Shown one piece after another: positions 32,640-40,574 of a DNA stretch of 43,408 bases. The stretch comes from Halocynthiibacter sp049608145. GTDB lineage: Bacteria > Pseudomonadota > Alphaproteobacteria > Rhodobacterales > Rhodobacteraceae. The stretch is from NCBI RefSeq assembly GCF_049608145.1, contig NZ_JBMYXF010000024.1, forward strand, positions 1 to 43,408, read 5' to 3'. The translations under genes were made by a program, and so were the position numbers. Within the stretch, counting starts at the first letter, position 1, and every line of letters starts with the position of its first letter. Under the pieces are notes generated by a model. That model was not told the DNA's origin and searched no databases. It saw only the letters and a program-made list of their open reading frames with translations.

Positions 32640-33125
32640 TCAATGAGAGCGGCGATCACGGCGCGTATTGATACGAATGATGTCTTCTACATAGGCGGCA
32701 CGTTCTGCATCTGACATTTCAGAAATGACGTCAGCCAGTGCGACAGCACCCTGACGCATTCGTTCACCGCCTTCACGCATCTGTCTGGTCAGAAGATCTT
32801 CAAATGCTCCTCGGTCAAACGGGCTGCTCTGAAGCAATTCCAGCAGGGCCTCAGAATGTTGCTTTCGGGTCATTCCATGATCTGGGCGCTGGCGGTCATG
32901 CATGTTGCGCATGGCCCGACGATCTTCTGCGGGCAGAGCGCGGATCAGCGTAAAAGCATTGCTGCCGCCACGTGCATGTCTTTCTTTGTCGTCCCCAAAC
33001 CGCAACGTCATGGCGCCAACCGCTGCAATCACGAGAAAGTTGAGTGACAAAGACAGGGCAAAGACGACCTTTATCCAGCGACGCATGCCTTTGGGGGCGA
33101 TGTTGTTTTCCCGTTGTTCAGCCAT
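32640..33125 (-). CDS. Membrane-anchored periplasmic heavy-metal-sensor-like (CpxP/Spy-type) protein
   Basis: A 161-residue protein with a short basic cytoplasmic N-terminus, one membrane helix (about 18-42, VVFALSLSLNFLVIAAVGAM) and a helical periplasmic domain rich in Arg, Met and His (LPAEDRRAMRNMHD, RKQHSEALLELLQ, RQMREGGERMRQG). This layout matches the Metal_resist/CpxP-like group, often annotated as periplasmic heavy metal sensors. It follows the anti-sigma-like gene by one base and is last in the sigma factor operon, so it may act as an envelope-stress sensor. ATG 33125 is preferred because a longer frame adds unrelated residues. Confidence 0.75.
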   Translation of the reverse strand: MAEQRENNIAPKGMRRWIKVVFALSLSLNFLVIAAVGAMTLRFGDDKERHARGGSNAFTLIRALPAEDRRAMRNMHDRQRPDHGMTRKQHSEALLELLQSSPFDRGAFEDLLTRQMREGGERMRQGAVALADVISEMSDAERAAYVEDIIRINTRRDRRSH

Positions 33126-33126
33126 G

Positions 33127-33546
33127 TTATCCCTCCTCCTGAAGGCCATCAAAGCCCGACGCAAATCCAAAATCTTCAGCCAGCGCAACACTTTCTGTAT
33201 CGGCCAGGGTTGTCAGGTTGAACCCGCTAAATGCGACAGGCTGTACGGTGCCAATCCAGCCGCCAGCCAGAGTAGCGACAGCCATTCCCGATAAAGAAGG
33301 CCATCCCCCGATTGCATCAAGAAATGCTGCAAGGGCGGAACGACGGGGTATCTCTGCCTGAATGATTGGTTCGCCAGAAAGACCGGCGACGTCATCCTGT
33401 ACATCAAAGGCAGCGCCTAACATGCGTGCCATAAAGTCGTCACCCGTATCGTGTTGATCGGAAGCAGAGGGTTTGGCAGCTGAAAACAACTGTTCCAGCA
33501 TCGCATCATCTGCGTTCTGCGGTTTTTGCTTTTTGTCAGTCATCAT
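33127..33546 (-). CDS. Probable anti-sigma-like or accessory protein of the ECF sigma operon
   Basis: A 139-residue protein, acidic at both ends. A weakly hydrophobic central stretch (about 84-105, GGWPSLSGMAVATLAGGWIG) could be a membrane helix. The N-terminal part has MLEQLFSAAKPSASD and DDFMARMLGAAFD; the C-terminal part is a short domain with ALAEDFGFASGFDGL. It has no zinc-binding anti-sigma HxxxCxxC motif. It overlaps the 3' end of the sigma factor gene (33536-33546) and abuts the metal-sensor-like gene, the usual place for an anti-sigma factor. The function is inferred from that position; I recognise no family. Confidence 0.65.
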   Translation of the reverse strand: MMTDKKQKPQNADDAMLEQLFSAAKPSASDQHDTGDDFMARMLGAAFDVQDDVAGLSGEPIIQAEIPRRSALAAFLDAIGGWPSLSGMAVATLAGGWIGTVQPVAFSGFNLTTLADTESVALAEDFGFASGFDGLQEEG

Positions 33547-34123
33547 TAAACCCCAGTTCATCCTGTTTTCCGGCAAGCTGTACCGCAAGGGCCCGTTTGC
33601 CCCGTGCTGTCAAACTTTCAACCGCCTCGACCCCAACACCCAGAACCGCTGCAATTTCCGGGTTTGAATACCCTTCGATATGACGCATCTCAACCGCGAT
33701 GCGCTGACGTTCCGGCAGCGTTTCCAAAGCTTGATACAAAGCGCTGCGTCGTGCGTTTTGCTGCATCTGTGCTTCGGCTCCATCTTCTGCAGGGGCCATG
33801 GGTTCAGGCAGGTCATCCGTGTTCTGGCCACTGTCCTTTTGACGGCGGAACCAGTCAACGCAAAGATTGGAAACCACCTGATATAACCAAGTTGAAATCC
33901 GGGCACGTCCGGCTTCCCAGTTTCGGGACACTTTCCAAAGTCGTAGCAGGGCCTCTTGTGCGATGTCTTCTGCAATCGATCGATTGCTAAGCCGTCGCAT
34001 CGCAAAACCCAAAGCAATCGGCGCAAAACGCTGCGTAAGCACACGCGCAGCGTTGCGATCACCAGATGCGAACTGCATCAGCAAACGTGTTTCATCTTCT
34101 GCGGTGTCACAATCAAAAGGCAT
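33536..34123 (-). CDS. ECF RNA polymerase sigma factor
   Basis: A 195-residue sigma-70 factor of the ECF group, with region 2 (LTQRFAPIALGFAMRRLSN, then AEDIAQEALLRLWK and ISTWLYQVVSNLCVDWFRR) and region 4 (LPERQRIAVEMRHIEGYSNPEIAAVLGVGVEAVESL) joined by an acidic linker. Regions 1 and 3 are absent. Start: CAGGG lies six bases upstream of ATG 34123 but directly abuts ATG 34129, so 34123 is preferred. Its end overlaps the next gene, a probable anti-sigma-like protein. The EF-hand protein gene upstream and the metal-sensor-like protein downstream suggest a regulon concerned with the cell envelope or metal ions; no target promoter could be read confidently. Confidence 0.92.
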   Translation of the reverse strand: MPFDCDTAEDETRLLMQFASGDRNAARVLTQRFAPIALGFAMRRLSNRSIAEDIAQEALLRLWKVSRNWEAGRARISTWLYQVVSNLCVDWFRRQKDSGQNTDDLPEPMAPAEDGAEAQMQQNARRSALYQALETLPERQRIAVEMRHIEGYSNPEIAAVLGVGVEAVESLTARGKRALAVQLAGKQDELGFNDD

Positions 34124-34167
34124 CGCCATCCCTGAATGTTATTCCTGCCTGCATGCTTTTACAATCG

Positions 34168-34190
34168 GCCCCGGGCCCAATGCCCGGGGC
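34168..34190 (-). terminator. GC-rich hairpin between the EF-hand gene and the sigma factor gene
   Basis: A perfect 9-base-pair stem GCCCCGGGC/GCCCGGGGC (34168-34176 with 34182-34190) with loop CCAAT lies 13 bases past the EF-hand gene stop. There is no T-run on the minus strand. It may be a partial terminator or an attenuator limiting sigma factor expression. Confidence 0.5.
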
Positions 34191-34202
34191 GTTCCGTCGT
34201 GA

Positions 34203-34718
34203 TCAGTTGTGGTGGCGTCCGCGGCGGCTTTCCATGTGTTCTTTTGCCGCTTCGAATTCCGCTTCGGAAATTGTGCCGTTTTCGTCTTCGTCAAAGCGAT
34301 CCATGAACCCTTCGCGAGCTTCGTCATCGTGTTTGCCACGGCCTTCACCGGATGGCATTTCATCCATGGAAAGCATTCCATCGTCGTTCGCATCGAAACG
34401 GTCGATCATGCGGCTTGCACGGCGGGCTGCGCGACGACCACCCATTTCCTTAATCTCATCTTCGCTGAGAAGACCGTCGTTATTTGTGTCTCCTGTGTTG
34501 AAGCGTTCTTCACGCTTTGCTGCGCGGAATGTGGTGAATTCTTCTTCAGTGATCTGGCCGTCACCATTGGCATCAACCTGGGAAAATTCGATCTTGGGGC
34601 GGTCACCGTGGTGGCCAGCAGTTGCTGGCATGGCTGCTGTGATCATCAGGCCGGCGGCAATTGCGCCAGTTGTCATCCAGAGACGTGTGGTGTCAGAGGT
34701 TCGCTTCGCAAAGTTCAT
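34203..34718 (-). CDS. Exported EF-hand calcium-binding protein
   Basis: A 171-residue protein with a signal peptide (TTGAIAAGLMITAAMPATAG, cleavage near residue 35) and four EF-hand loops: DANGDGQITEEE, DTNNDGLLSEDE, DANDDGMLSMDE and DEDENGTISEAE. Between them are Arg/Ala-rich helices, and the C-terminus is His/Arg-rich (ESRRGRHHN). It should bind calcium in the periplasm. ATG 34718 is preceded by AAAGG. It is followed on the same strand by the ECF sigma factor gene after a hairpin, so expression may be linked. The role could be calcium buffering or sensing; this is inferred from the motifs alone. Confidence 0.9.
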   Translation of the reverse strand: MNFAKRTSDTTRLWMTTGAIAAGLMITAAMPATAGHHGDRPKIEFSQVDANGDGQITEEEFTTFRAAKREERFNTGDTNNDGLLSEDEIKEMGGRRAARRASRMIDRFDANDDGMLSMDEMPSGEGRGKHDDEAREGFMDRFDEDENGTISEAEFEAAKEHMESRRGRHHN

Positions 34719-34907
34719 AGTCTTACCTTTCATTTGCAGCGCCTGCACTGTCTTCGTGGCGCTTTCACAAGGTAAAACGCAGCAGGTGGAAACTTCCGTC
34801 GCAAAAAGTGAAATTATTTTTCAAACCCCTGCGACATTGGCGACTTCGCAATTCTTTTGGGAATACCATATAAGGGCTGTCAGCTTATGATCTCTGAGGA
34901 AACGCGA

Positions 34908-35309
34908 ATGACAGATTCAACAAGCGACACCCTTGCTTTGTCCCATGTGGAAGAGCGTCTGACAAAGCCGTCGCTGTTACGCGGCTGGCGTCGTCGGTGT
35001 CCTAATTGTGGTTCAGGCCCTATGTTTAAAGGGTATCTGAAGGTGCGGGACAATTGCCCGAACTGTGAAGAAAATCTGTCGCACCACCGTGCGGATGATG
35101 GCCCGGCATATCTGACTATCCTAATTGTCGGTCACCTTATGGCACCGTTGATTCTGGTTTTTTATGAAACCTTCCGTCCAGAGCCGCTGACACTGGCCAC
35201 GCTGTTTACAGTTGGTTGTGTTGGACTTTCTCTGTATCTGTTGCCTAGGCTGAAGGGTATTGTTGTCAGCTATCAATGGGCTAAGCGGATGCATGGGTTT
35301 GGTGACTGA
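34908..35309 (+). CDS. DUF983 family membrane protein with zinc-ribbon-like cysteines
   Basis: A 133-residue protein. RGWRRRCPNCGSGPMF and CPNCEENL give two CxxC pairs (a likely zinc ribbon), followed by HHRADDGPAYLT and two membrane helices (about 68-87 and 92-113, TILIVGHLMAPLILVFY and LATLFTVGCVGLSLYLLP), ending in AKRMHGFG. These are hallmarks of DUF983. ATG 34908 has GAGGA seven bases upstream. The Nudix gene follows after 24 bases on the same strand. The family's biochemical role is not established, as far as I know. Confidence 0.9.
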   Translation: MTDSTSDTLALSHVEERLTKPSLLRGWRRRCPNCGSGPMFKGYLKVRDNCPNCEENLSHHRADDGPAYLTILIVGHLMAPLILVFYETFRPEPLTLATLFTVGCVGLSLYLLPRLKGIVVSYQWAKRMHGFGD

Positions 35310-35333
35310 CGCGCCCAATCGCGCAGGGGACAG

Positions 35334-36077
35334 ATGATGACCATCGACAAAACAGCAATCCGCAATGCGGCGACGATTATTCTTGTGCGTCCGTCACAGG
35401 ATGGAAACGCCGGTAATGCGCAGGTTCTGATGGGACAACGCGGTGCGAAAGCTGCGTTTATGCCCAATAAGTTTGTCTTTCCTGGCGGAGCGGTGGATGC
35501 AGGCGATGCAGATGTTGCACTTACCGGTGAAATATCTGCCGATTGCCAGGCACGTCTTGCAGAAGATGCAGATCCAGCACTTGTGGCGGCGCTTCAGGTG
35601 GCCGCCATTCGTGAGCTTTGGGAAGAAACAGGTTTGATCCTTGGCGTGCCAGGCGCTTTGAAATCCCCCACAGCTGATTGGGAAACCTATGCTGCGTCCG
35701 GCTTTGTTCCGTCGGGAGAAGCACTGAAATTCGTATTTCGTGCCATTACGCCTCCGGGGCGCCCTCGGCGTTTTGATGCGCGGTTCTTTATGGCGGATGC
35801 CAACGCAATTCAGGGCGATATAGATGATTTTTCGCATGCGTCGGATGAGTTGTCCGCGCTGCAATGGATCCGACTAGAAGATGCGCGCCATTTTGATCTG
35901 CCCTTTATTACCGAAGTCGTTCTGGCTGAACTTCATATTCGTTTAAGTGGCGCCGCCCGTGATCCGGGCGTTCCGTTTTTCCGCAACGACGATGAAGAAA
36001 GCCTGTTCCTGCGCCTTGGCGGAGAACGGCCACTGGATGCGCAGATCCGTGATGCCAGCTTTAAGTCACAACAATAA
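35334..36077 (+). CDS. Nudix hydrolase
   Basis: A 247-residue NTP/NDP-X hydrolase. The Nudix motif is split by an insertion of about 35 residues: FVFPGGAVDAGDAD is followed later by AAIRELWEETGLILG, which carries the REx2EE metal-binding core. The same layout is seen in larger Nudix proteins of the NUDT19/CoA-pyrophosphatase-like type. The C-terminal part includes RFDARFFMADAN and SALQWIRLEDARHFDLP. The 3' end overlaps the converging EamA transporter gene by 17 bases (36061-36077). It is co-directional with the DUF983 gene. The substrate cannot be assigned from sequence. Confidence 0.9.
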   Translation: MMTIDKTAIRNAATIILVRPSQDGNAGNAQVLMGQRGAKAAFMPNKFVFPGGAVDAGDADVALTGEISADCQARLAEDADPALVAALQVAAIRELWEETGLILGVPGALKSPTADWETYAASGFVPSGEALKFVFRAITPPGRPRRFDARFFMADANAIQGDIDDFSHASDELSALQWIRLEDARHFDLPFITEVVLAELHIRLSGAARDPGVPFFRNDDEESLFLRLGGERPLDAQIRDASFKSQQ

Positions 36078-36966
36078 GCAGCAAAATTGAAGCTGTGATC
36101 AGCCCCATTGCGATAAGTTCGCGTGGGCTGGTCTTTTCTTTAAAGACAAAGAAACCTGCCAGAAAACTGAACAGAAGTTCGATTTGCCCGACGGCCTTTA
36201 CGTAAGCAGCGTTCTGAAGCGTAAAGGCGGCGAACCAGCAAAAGCTACCAATCATAGACGTCAGACCGACCAGCCCGGCGACGCGCCAATGTTTTAGAAC
36301 TTTTGTGATTTCACCTTTTTCACGCCAGGCCAGCCATCCTGCCATGATCAACGCCTGATAACTGGCGACCAACGCCAATGTGGTGCCCGCGCTGAGTACC
36401 ACATCCGAGATGCCCAGTGACAGTGATGCCCCGCGATAACCGATGGCTGAGAATGCAAATAAAACGCCGGATCCAAGGCCAAGGGCAGACGCGCGATTGA
36501 AAAGACGCTGGCTCCAGTGTTTGCTGCCGCCTGTGGGGGGATCTGACAGCAGGATGACGCCCCAGAAACCGATGGCAATGGCAATGAGTCCGGCCTGTGT
36601 GACTGCCTCACCCAGAACCAGAAAGCCAACTATTGCGGTTTGTACGACTTCGGTTTTCTTGAATGTAATGCCAACTGCAAAATTTCGTTCAGCAAACAGG
36701 GCCACAACGCACATGGTCGCAAGTATTTGCGCGAGACCACCGATCAGTGCATAGGGCCAGAAAGTGCCGGGCACCGCAGGCAGGCTCTGGTCGCTGAACC
36801 GGGCGTACAACAGGATCAAAATACAAACGAGAGGGGCAGAAAAGATAAACCTAGAAAAGGTTGCGCCAGCGGTCGAAAAACTGGTCGATTTCAGGTGTTT
36901 TTGCAGCATAAAGCGCAGGTTTTGCGAAAATGCAGCTGCGATTGATATCCAGATCCATGCTTCCAT
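36061..36966 (-). CDS. EamA/DMT-family transporter
   Basis: A 301-residue integral membrane protein of the drug/metabolite transporter superfamily. About ten hydrophobic helices can be counted, arranged as two repeats. Recognisable features are the early LRFMLQKHL, the mid-protein ITFKKTEVVQTAIVGFLVLGE and, in the second half, YVKAVGQIELLFSFLAGFFVFKE followed by a glycine/isoleucine-rich last helix. These two similar segments are the paired EamA signatures. It faces the Nudix gene, with a short overlap of coding ends. The substrate is unknown; export of an amino acid or related metabolite is common in this family. Confidence 0.88.
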   Translation of the reverse strand: MEAWIWISIAAAFSQNLRFMLQKHLKSTSFSTAGATFSRFIFSAPLVCILILLYARFSDQSLPAVPGTFWPYALIGGLAQILATMCVVALFAERNFAVGITFKKTEVVQTAIVGFLVLGEAVTQAGLIAIAIGFWGVILLSDPPTGGSKHWSQRLFNRASALGLGSGVLFAFSAIGYRGASLSLGISDVVLSAGTTLALVASYQALIMAGWLAWREKGEITKVLKHWRVAGLVGLTSMIGSFCWFAAFTLQNAAYVKAVGQIELLFSFLAGFFVFKEKTSPRELIAMGLITASILLLIVVT

Positions 36967-37006
36967 ACGGGCTTAGTGACAGCCTGAACTGGTAAAGTCG
37001 AGGATG

Positions 37007-37915
37007 TTAGTCTTTTTTCCACAACGGGTGTGGGACAGGGTCTTTGCGCCGGAAGAAATATTTGCGGAAAATCTCGGCGTATGACCGGTAAACATACCCG
37101 TCGTTCCGCGCCAGATACCGATCTTTATTTTTGCGATAGTAATCCCATAGCCGATACCAAGGGACAGCAGGGTGCATGTGATGAACCACATGCAGATTGT
37201 TATTTAGAAAGAGAAATGCAAGGGGCCCGCGATCTTCGATGATTACGGTGCGTGCGCGGGCCCGCTCATGTGCCTGATGTTCTAGGAAGGTGCGGATTTT
37301 CAGAATCGCCAAACCACAATAGGCCGCCAGTAAATAAAGCCAGGCAGGCATCTGACCAAGGGTGGTCAGCCATATGATGATCATTGCAACCCCAGGAATA
37401 TGCCACAACCATCCAATCAGAACTGTGCGATCACCGGCCTTGATTTTATGCCAGTCCGTGACACTGAAACTGATGATGGAAATCGCTGGGCCAAGCAGCA
37501 GGCGCCCAGCCAGAGTGTTGTTAAAGGTCAGAACCATTTTCTTCCAGCGGGGCAATACGGCCCATATCTCGGGGTCCTGAAAGTTACTTTCAGGGTCATC
37601 GTAAGGATCAGTCAGGATCGAATCCTGATGATGTGCCAGATGTGTGTCGCGGAACCGCTGATAGGGAATGCACAGCCCCAAAGCTGGAAAAACCAGTGCC
37701 TCGGATAGGTGGCGATTGGCGAACGGATGACCGTGCAATACTTCATGCTGGAGGGAGGAATGCAGTGTGATAGACAGGGTTGTTGCGACAAACCCCAGAG
37801 GTAGCCACAGGCCTGACAGCGCTGTTGTTCCCAGAGCCCAAAGTGCATAGCAAAGAATGATCAGAGAAAACGTGGGCCACTCAACAAATTTGTAACCTCG
37901 GGATTGGTTTTTCAT
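37007..37915 (-). CDS. Membrane fatty acid desaturase family protein
   Basis: A 302-residue membrane enzyme with the three histidine boxes of di-iron desaturases: HEVLHGHP (box 1), HLAHH (box 2) and NNNLHVVHHMHP (box 3). Four or more hydrophobic helices lie between them. Such enzymes insert double bonds or hydroxyl groups into acyl chains or carotenoid-like substrates; the target here is not readable. The start overlaps the stop of the DUF2061 gene (TAATG, 37913-37917), so the two are coupled. The spacing and short boxes fit the bacterial fatty acid desaturase family rather than the stearoyl-CoA type. Confidence 0.88.
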   Translation of the reverse strand: MKNQSRGYKFVEWPTFSLIILCYALWALGTTALSGLWLPLGFVATTLSITLHSSLQHEVLHGHPFANRHLSEALVFPALGLCIPYQRFRDTHLAHHQDSILTDPYDDPESNFQDPEIWAVLPRWKKMVLTFNNTLAGRLLLGPAISIISFSVTDWHKIKAGDRTVLIGWLWHIPGVAMIIIWLTTLGQMPAWLYLLAAYCGLAILKIRTFLEHQAHERARARTVIIEDRGPLAFLFLNNNLHVVHHMHPAVPWYRLWDYYRKNKDRYLARNDGYVYRSYAEIFRKYFFRRKDPVPHPLWKKD

Positions 37916-38133
37916 TATTTGTTACTTTCCAAAGGGATGCGACCCCAGTTGATCTTATTCCAAGTGCGTTCAAACAGAATGTAGACGGTCAATCCGATCA
38001 CGGCGTTGACCAACGCCATCGCGCCGCCAACCATCACAGATCCAGTGAAGAAAAAGCCAACCAACATCATGGTTAGGAGGCCCATCACCTGCCAGAGAAT
38101 CGCTTTTGTCCATGTGCGCTTGGGAGAATCCAT
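37915..38133 (-). CDS. DUF2061 family small membrane protein
   Basis: A 72-residue protein matching DUF2061: KRTWTKAILWQVMGLLTM at the N-terminus, a central GGAMALVNAVIGLTVYILFERTWNKINWG and a hydrophilic tail. Two membrane helices can be read (about 13-30 and 34-54). It is translationally coupled to the desaturase gene (one-base stop/start overlap), suggesting a partner or membrane accessory role. It diverges from an XRE-type regulator gene, which may control the pair. The family function is unknown. Confidence 0.87.
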   Translation of the reverse strand: MDSPKRTWTKAILWQVMGLLTMMLVGFFFTGSVMVGGAMALVNAVIGLTVYILFERTWNKINWGRIPLESNK

Positions 38134-38161
38134 AACTACCTGCCAATATTCGATTGGATAT

Positions 38162-38175
38162 TTCTAGCGTTAGAA
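38162..38175. promoter_or_regulatory. Dyad in the divergent region between DUF2061 and the XRE regulator
   Basis: TTCTA-GCGT-TAGAA (38162-38166 with 38171-38175) is a short inverted repeat in the 103-base divergent intergenic region. Such a site could bind the adjacent HTH regulator. Short repeats of this size occur by chance, so this is weak. Confidence 0.3.
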
Positions 38176-38236
38176 GGCTGATAAGGGTATTTGGTGAGTG
38201 GTAAACAAAATCCAACATATGTGAATTTATTCAATA

Positions 38237-39100
38237 ATGGTGTATAAAACTGATAAAAGAGACCGCGCGCTACTGTTTCGTCAAAGGCTTAGCCAAGCGC
38301 TAGATCTTACGGAACTGAACCGTAGCAGCCTGGCGCTGGCGGTTGGTGTGGATCGTTCAACAATCTCTCAACTGCTCAGTGGAAGTGGTGCGCGCTTGCC
38401 GAATGCACAGGTGGTTGCTGAATGCGCCTCAGCGTTGGGGGTGTCTGCGGACTGGCTGTTGGGGTTGACGGAACGTCCGGAACGAACGGCTGATTTATTG
38501 GCATCAACGGTTCAGATGACAGCTGCACCCAGGGCGCTGGTCGATGAGCAAATCCTTGCGTGGCATCAGGAAGCGGCAGGTTACAAAATCTGCCATGTGC
38601 CCGCGACGATTCCGGATGTTCTGAAAACCCATGAAATGTTGCGATGGGAATATGCGCCGCAATTGGCGCGCACGGCGCGGCAAGCGATCGGTGCGGCAGA
38701 AGATCGATTGAACCTGATGCGCAATGATCTGTCAGATTTTGAAATCGCTATGCCGATTTCCGAAATCACCACGTTTGCCCGCGCCGAAGGGTATTATCAC
38801 GGTTTGCCTGCGGCGCATCGGATTAATCAAATCGACCGGATCTTGGAGTTGCATGAACAATTGTATCCAAAGTTGCGCATTTACCTGTTCGATTCGAAAA
38901 AATTGTTTTCCGCACCAGTGACGGTTTTCGGGCCATTGCAGGCTGTCATCTATCTTGGTCAAAGCTATCTGGCGTTCCGGGATAAGGGTCGTGTCGATTC
39001 CATCCGGAATCACTTTGACAGCCTTGTGCGGGAAAGCGAATTTGACAGTCGTCAGTTGCCGGCGCGCCTTGAGATACTCCGTAAAAACATACGGTTATGA
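38237..39100 (+). CDS. XRE-family transcriptional regulator with large C-terminal domain
   Basis: A 287-residue protein with an N-terminal Cro/C1-type HTH (about 15-80: NRSSLALAVGVDRSTISQLLSG, then AECASALGVSADWLLGL) and a C-terminal domain of about 190 residues of unknown fold, with TRQAIGAAEDRLNLMRNDL and TVFGPLQAVIYLGQSYLAFR. The C-terminal part could be a ligand sensor. It diverges from the DUF2061-desaturase pair and is a plausible regulator of membrane lipid modification; that is inference from position. No strong ribosome site precedes ATG 38237; GTG 38240 is an alternative start. Confidence 0.85.
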   Translation: MVYKTDKRDRALLFRQRLSQALDLTELNRSSLALAVGVDRSTISQLLSGSGARLPNAQVVAECASALGVSADWLLGLTERPERTADLLASTVQMTAAPRALVDEQILAWHQEAAGYKICHVPATIPDVLKTHEMLRWEYAPQLARTARQAIGAAEDRLNLMRNDLSDFEIAMPISEITTFARAEGYYHGLPAAHRINQIDRILELHEQLYPKLRIYLFDSKKLFSAPVTVFGPLQAVIYLGQSYLAFRDKGRVDSIRNHFDSLVRESEFDSRQLPARLEILRKNIRL

Positions 39101-39244
39101 AGGTTTTAGGCGTGAAATAGCCGTTGGCATAAGGTGCCGAAATCTGACGGATTGAATTTTTGTAAAGATTGAGTCATATTTTCTAAAGACTTTGCACATA
39201 TCCCAGAGGGCACAAGCCCCACCGTGTAGACAACGAGGCAAAAT

Positions 39245-39550
39245 ATGAAACGATTTCTTTCCCTGACGCTTGTCGTCACCCTTGCATCTTCTACCTCTGC
39301 ATTTTCAGGCAGCATTGAATCTGCGTGTAATTCTTCTGATCGTAGTGCGGCCAATCGACAATTGTGTGGATGTATCCAGGATGTGGCCGACCTGACCCTG
39401 CAAAATGGTGATCAACGCCTGGCAGCGTCGTTTTTCCGTGATCCCCATAAAGCGCAAGAAGTGCGCCAGTCTGACCGCGCAAGCCATGAAAGTTTTTGGC
39501 AGCGGTATAAAAACTTTGGTCAGACCGCCGAAGTCTACTGCCGCGGCTGA
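39245..39550 (+). CDS. Small exported protein of unknown function
   Basis: A 101-residue protein with a signal peptide (KRFLSLTLVVTLASSTSAFSG, cleavage near residue 20) and a short mature domain with Cys at LCGCIQDVADL, SFFRDPHKAQEVRQSDRA and FWQRYKNFG, ending in VYCRG. The four cysteines (about residues 28, 41, 43 and 99) could form two disulphides. It is a small secreted family I associate with Rhodobacterales; its annotations as transporters seem unfounded. GAGGCAAAAT precedes ATG 39245. Its 3' end overlaps the converging phosphatase gene by 16 bases. Confidence 0.78.
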   Translation: MKRFLSLTLVVTLASSTSAFSGSIESACNSSDRSAANRQLCGCIQDVADLTLQNGDQRLAASFFRDPHKAQEVRQSDRASHESFWQRYKNFGQTAEVYCRG

Positions 39551-39999
39551 TCTGACTGCAACTTAACAATCAACGCTTTGGCGGCCTTTTGAATAAGATC
39601 AAAGGCCGTTGGGTAGTCACCCGTGTGCCAAGGGTCGGCGATTTCATTTGGCCCTGATGAATCCGGGTATTGCATGAAGCCAGTGATCCGTGTGCTGGCC
39701 TGCGCGGGGCGATCCGTGATGAGTTTGGCAACAACGGAATTATCCATACCAATGATTAGGTCAAAATCTTCGTAATCGGTGCGCGCGGTCTTTCGGGCTT
39801 TTAGCCCTGCCATATTATACCCGGCTTTTTGTGCAAGATCTTGCATGGCGGGGGTAGGGGCAGCCCCAAGACGATCGGCTGATATGCCGGCGCTGTCGAG
39901 ATGCAGATCAAGGCCTGCATCTATTGCCATCTTCCGAACCAGTGCCTCTGCGGCGGGGGAACGGCATGTGTTCCCGTGACAGACAAACAGAATGCGCAT
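39535..39999 (-). CDS. Low-molecular-weight protein tyrosine phosphatase
   Basis: A 154-residue enzyme with the P-loop VCHGNTCRSP (nucleophile Cys and phosphate-binding Arg) at the N-terminus, LDSAGISADRLG, and the general-acid block ADPWHTG near the C-terminus, preceded by the DLIIGMDNS segment. It should dephosphorylate tyrosine phosphate or small phosphomonoesters in the cytoplasm; arsenate reductases of related fold usually have a different Cys pattern. ATG 39999 gives MRILFVCHGN, the standard N-terminus; the longer frame upstream overlaps intergenic sequence and adds unrelated residues. Confidence 0.93.
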   Translation of the reverse strand: MRILFVCHGNTCRSPAAEALVRKMAIDAGLDLHLDSAGISADRLGAAPTPAMQDLAQKAGYNMAGLKARKTARTDYEDFDLIIGMDNSVVAKLITDRPAQASTRITGFMQYPDSSGPNEIADPWHTGDYPTAFDLIQKAAKALIVKLQSDQPRQ

Positions 40000-40048
40000 C
40001 GTTCCCCCGTATGCCAGAGCCTGCGGAAGGGCCCTGGCGTAGTGTTGT

Positions 40049-40528
40049 TCAGTTGCTGTGATCACCATGTGACATTTCGCCAGCTTCACCTGCCTGACGT
40101 TCCAGATCAACCGGGATCTCAACCTCGATTTCCCCGGCGTTTTCAAACACGAAGGTCACTTTCAGAAGGTCGCCTTGGACAAAGCTTTGGTTCAGGCCCA
40201 TAAACATGATGTGATCACCGCCACGCTGCAACATATGTGTTTCGCCTGCGGGGATCACAAAGCCATCGTCGACCTTGCGCATTTGCATCACGCCATTTCC
40301 AGCGTCAATATGTGTGTGCAGCTCGGTCCGTTTGGCAACTTCTGAACGGACATCGATCAGGCGGTCATCCGTGTCGGTGTGGTTCATGATTTCCATAAAG
40401 GCTCCGCCTGCCATGGCAGATGGGCTGGCTGAGCGTGCATAAGCATCATGCACCATGATGTCCTGCGCAAAAGCTGGAAGCGCCGTTAGGGCAAGCGCGG
40501 CTGCGCCAAAAATTGTTTTCAGTTTCAT
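40049..40528 (-). CDS. Periplasmic copper chaperone PCu(A)C family protein
   Basis: A 159-residue exported protein with a signal peptide ending PAFAQ (about residue 22) and the PCu(A)C metal site: HTHIDAGNGVMQMRKV followed after about 20 residues by HMLQRGGDHIMFMGL. The His and Met spacing is that of Cu(I)-binding DUF461/PCu(A)C proteins, which help assemble the CuA centre of cytochrome c oxidase. A C-terminal His-rich tail (GEMSHGDHSN) may add metal affinity. It lies 46 bases downstream of a Cys-containing membrane/exported protein gene on the same strand. Confidence 0.93.
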   Translation of the reverse strand: MKLKTIFGAAALALTALPAFAQDIMVHDAYARSASPSAMAGGAFMEIMNHTDTDDRLIDVRSEVAKRTELHTHIDAGNGVMQMRKVDDGFVIPAGETHMLQRGGDHIMFMGLNQSFVQGDLLKVTFVFENAGEIEVEIPVDLERQAGEAGEMSHGDHSN

Positions 40529-40574
40529 GTCGTTACTTTCAGTAGAAGGGCCAATGCCCGGGAGATATGAGGAT

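Noticed and set aside
34788..34797. GGAAACTTCC as an ECF sigma promoter element upstream of the EF-hand or DUF983 gene
   Set aside because: No matching -10 element occurs at the usual spacing on either strand, so it is not supported.
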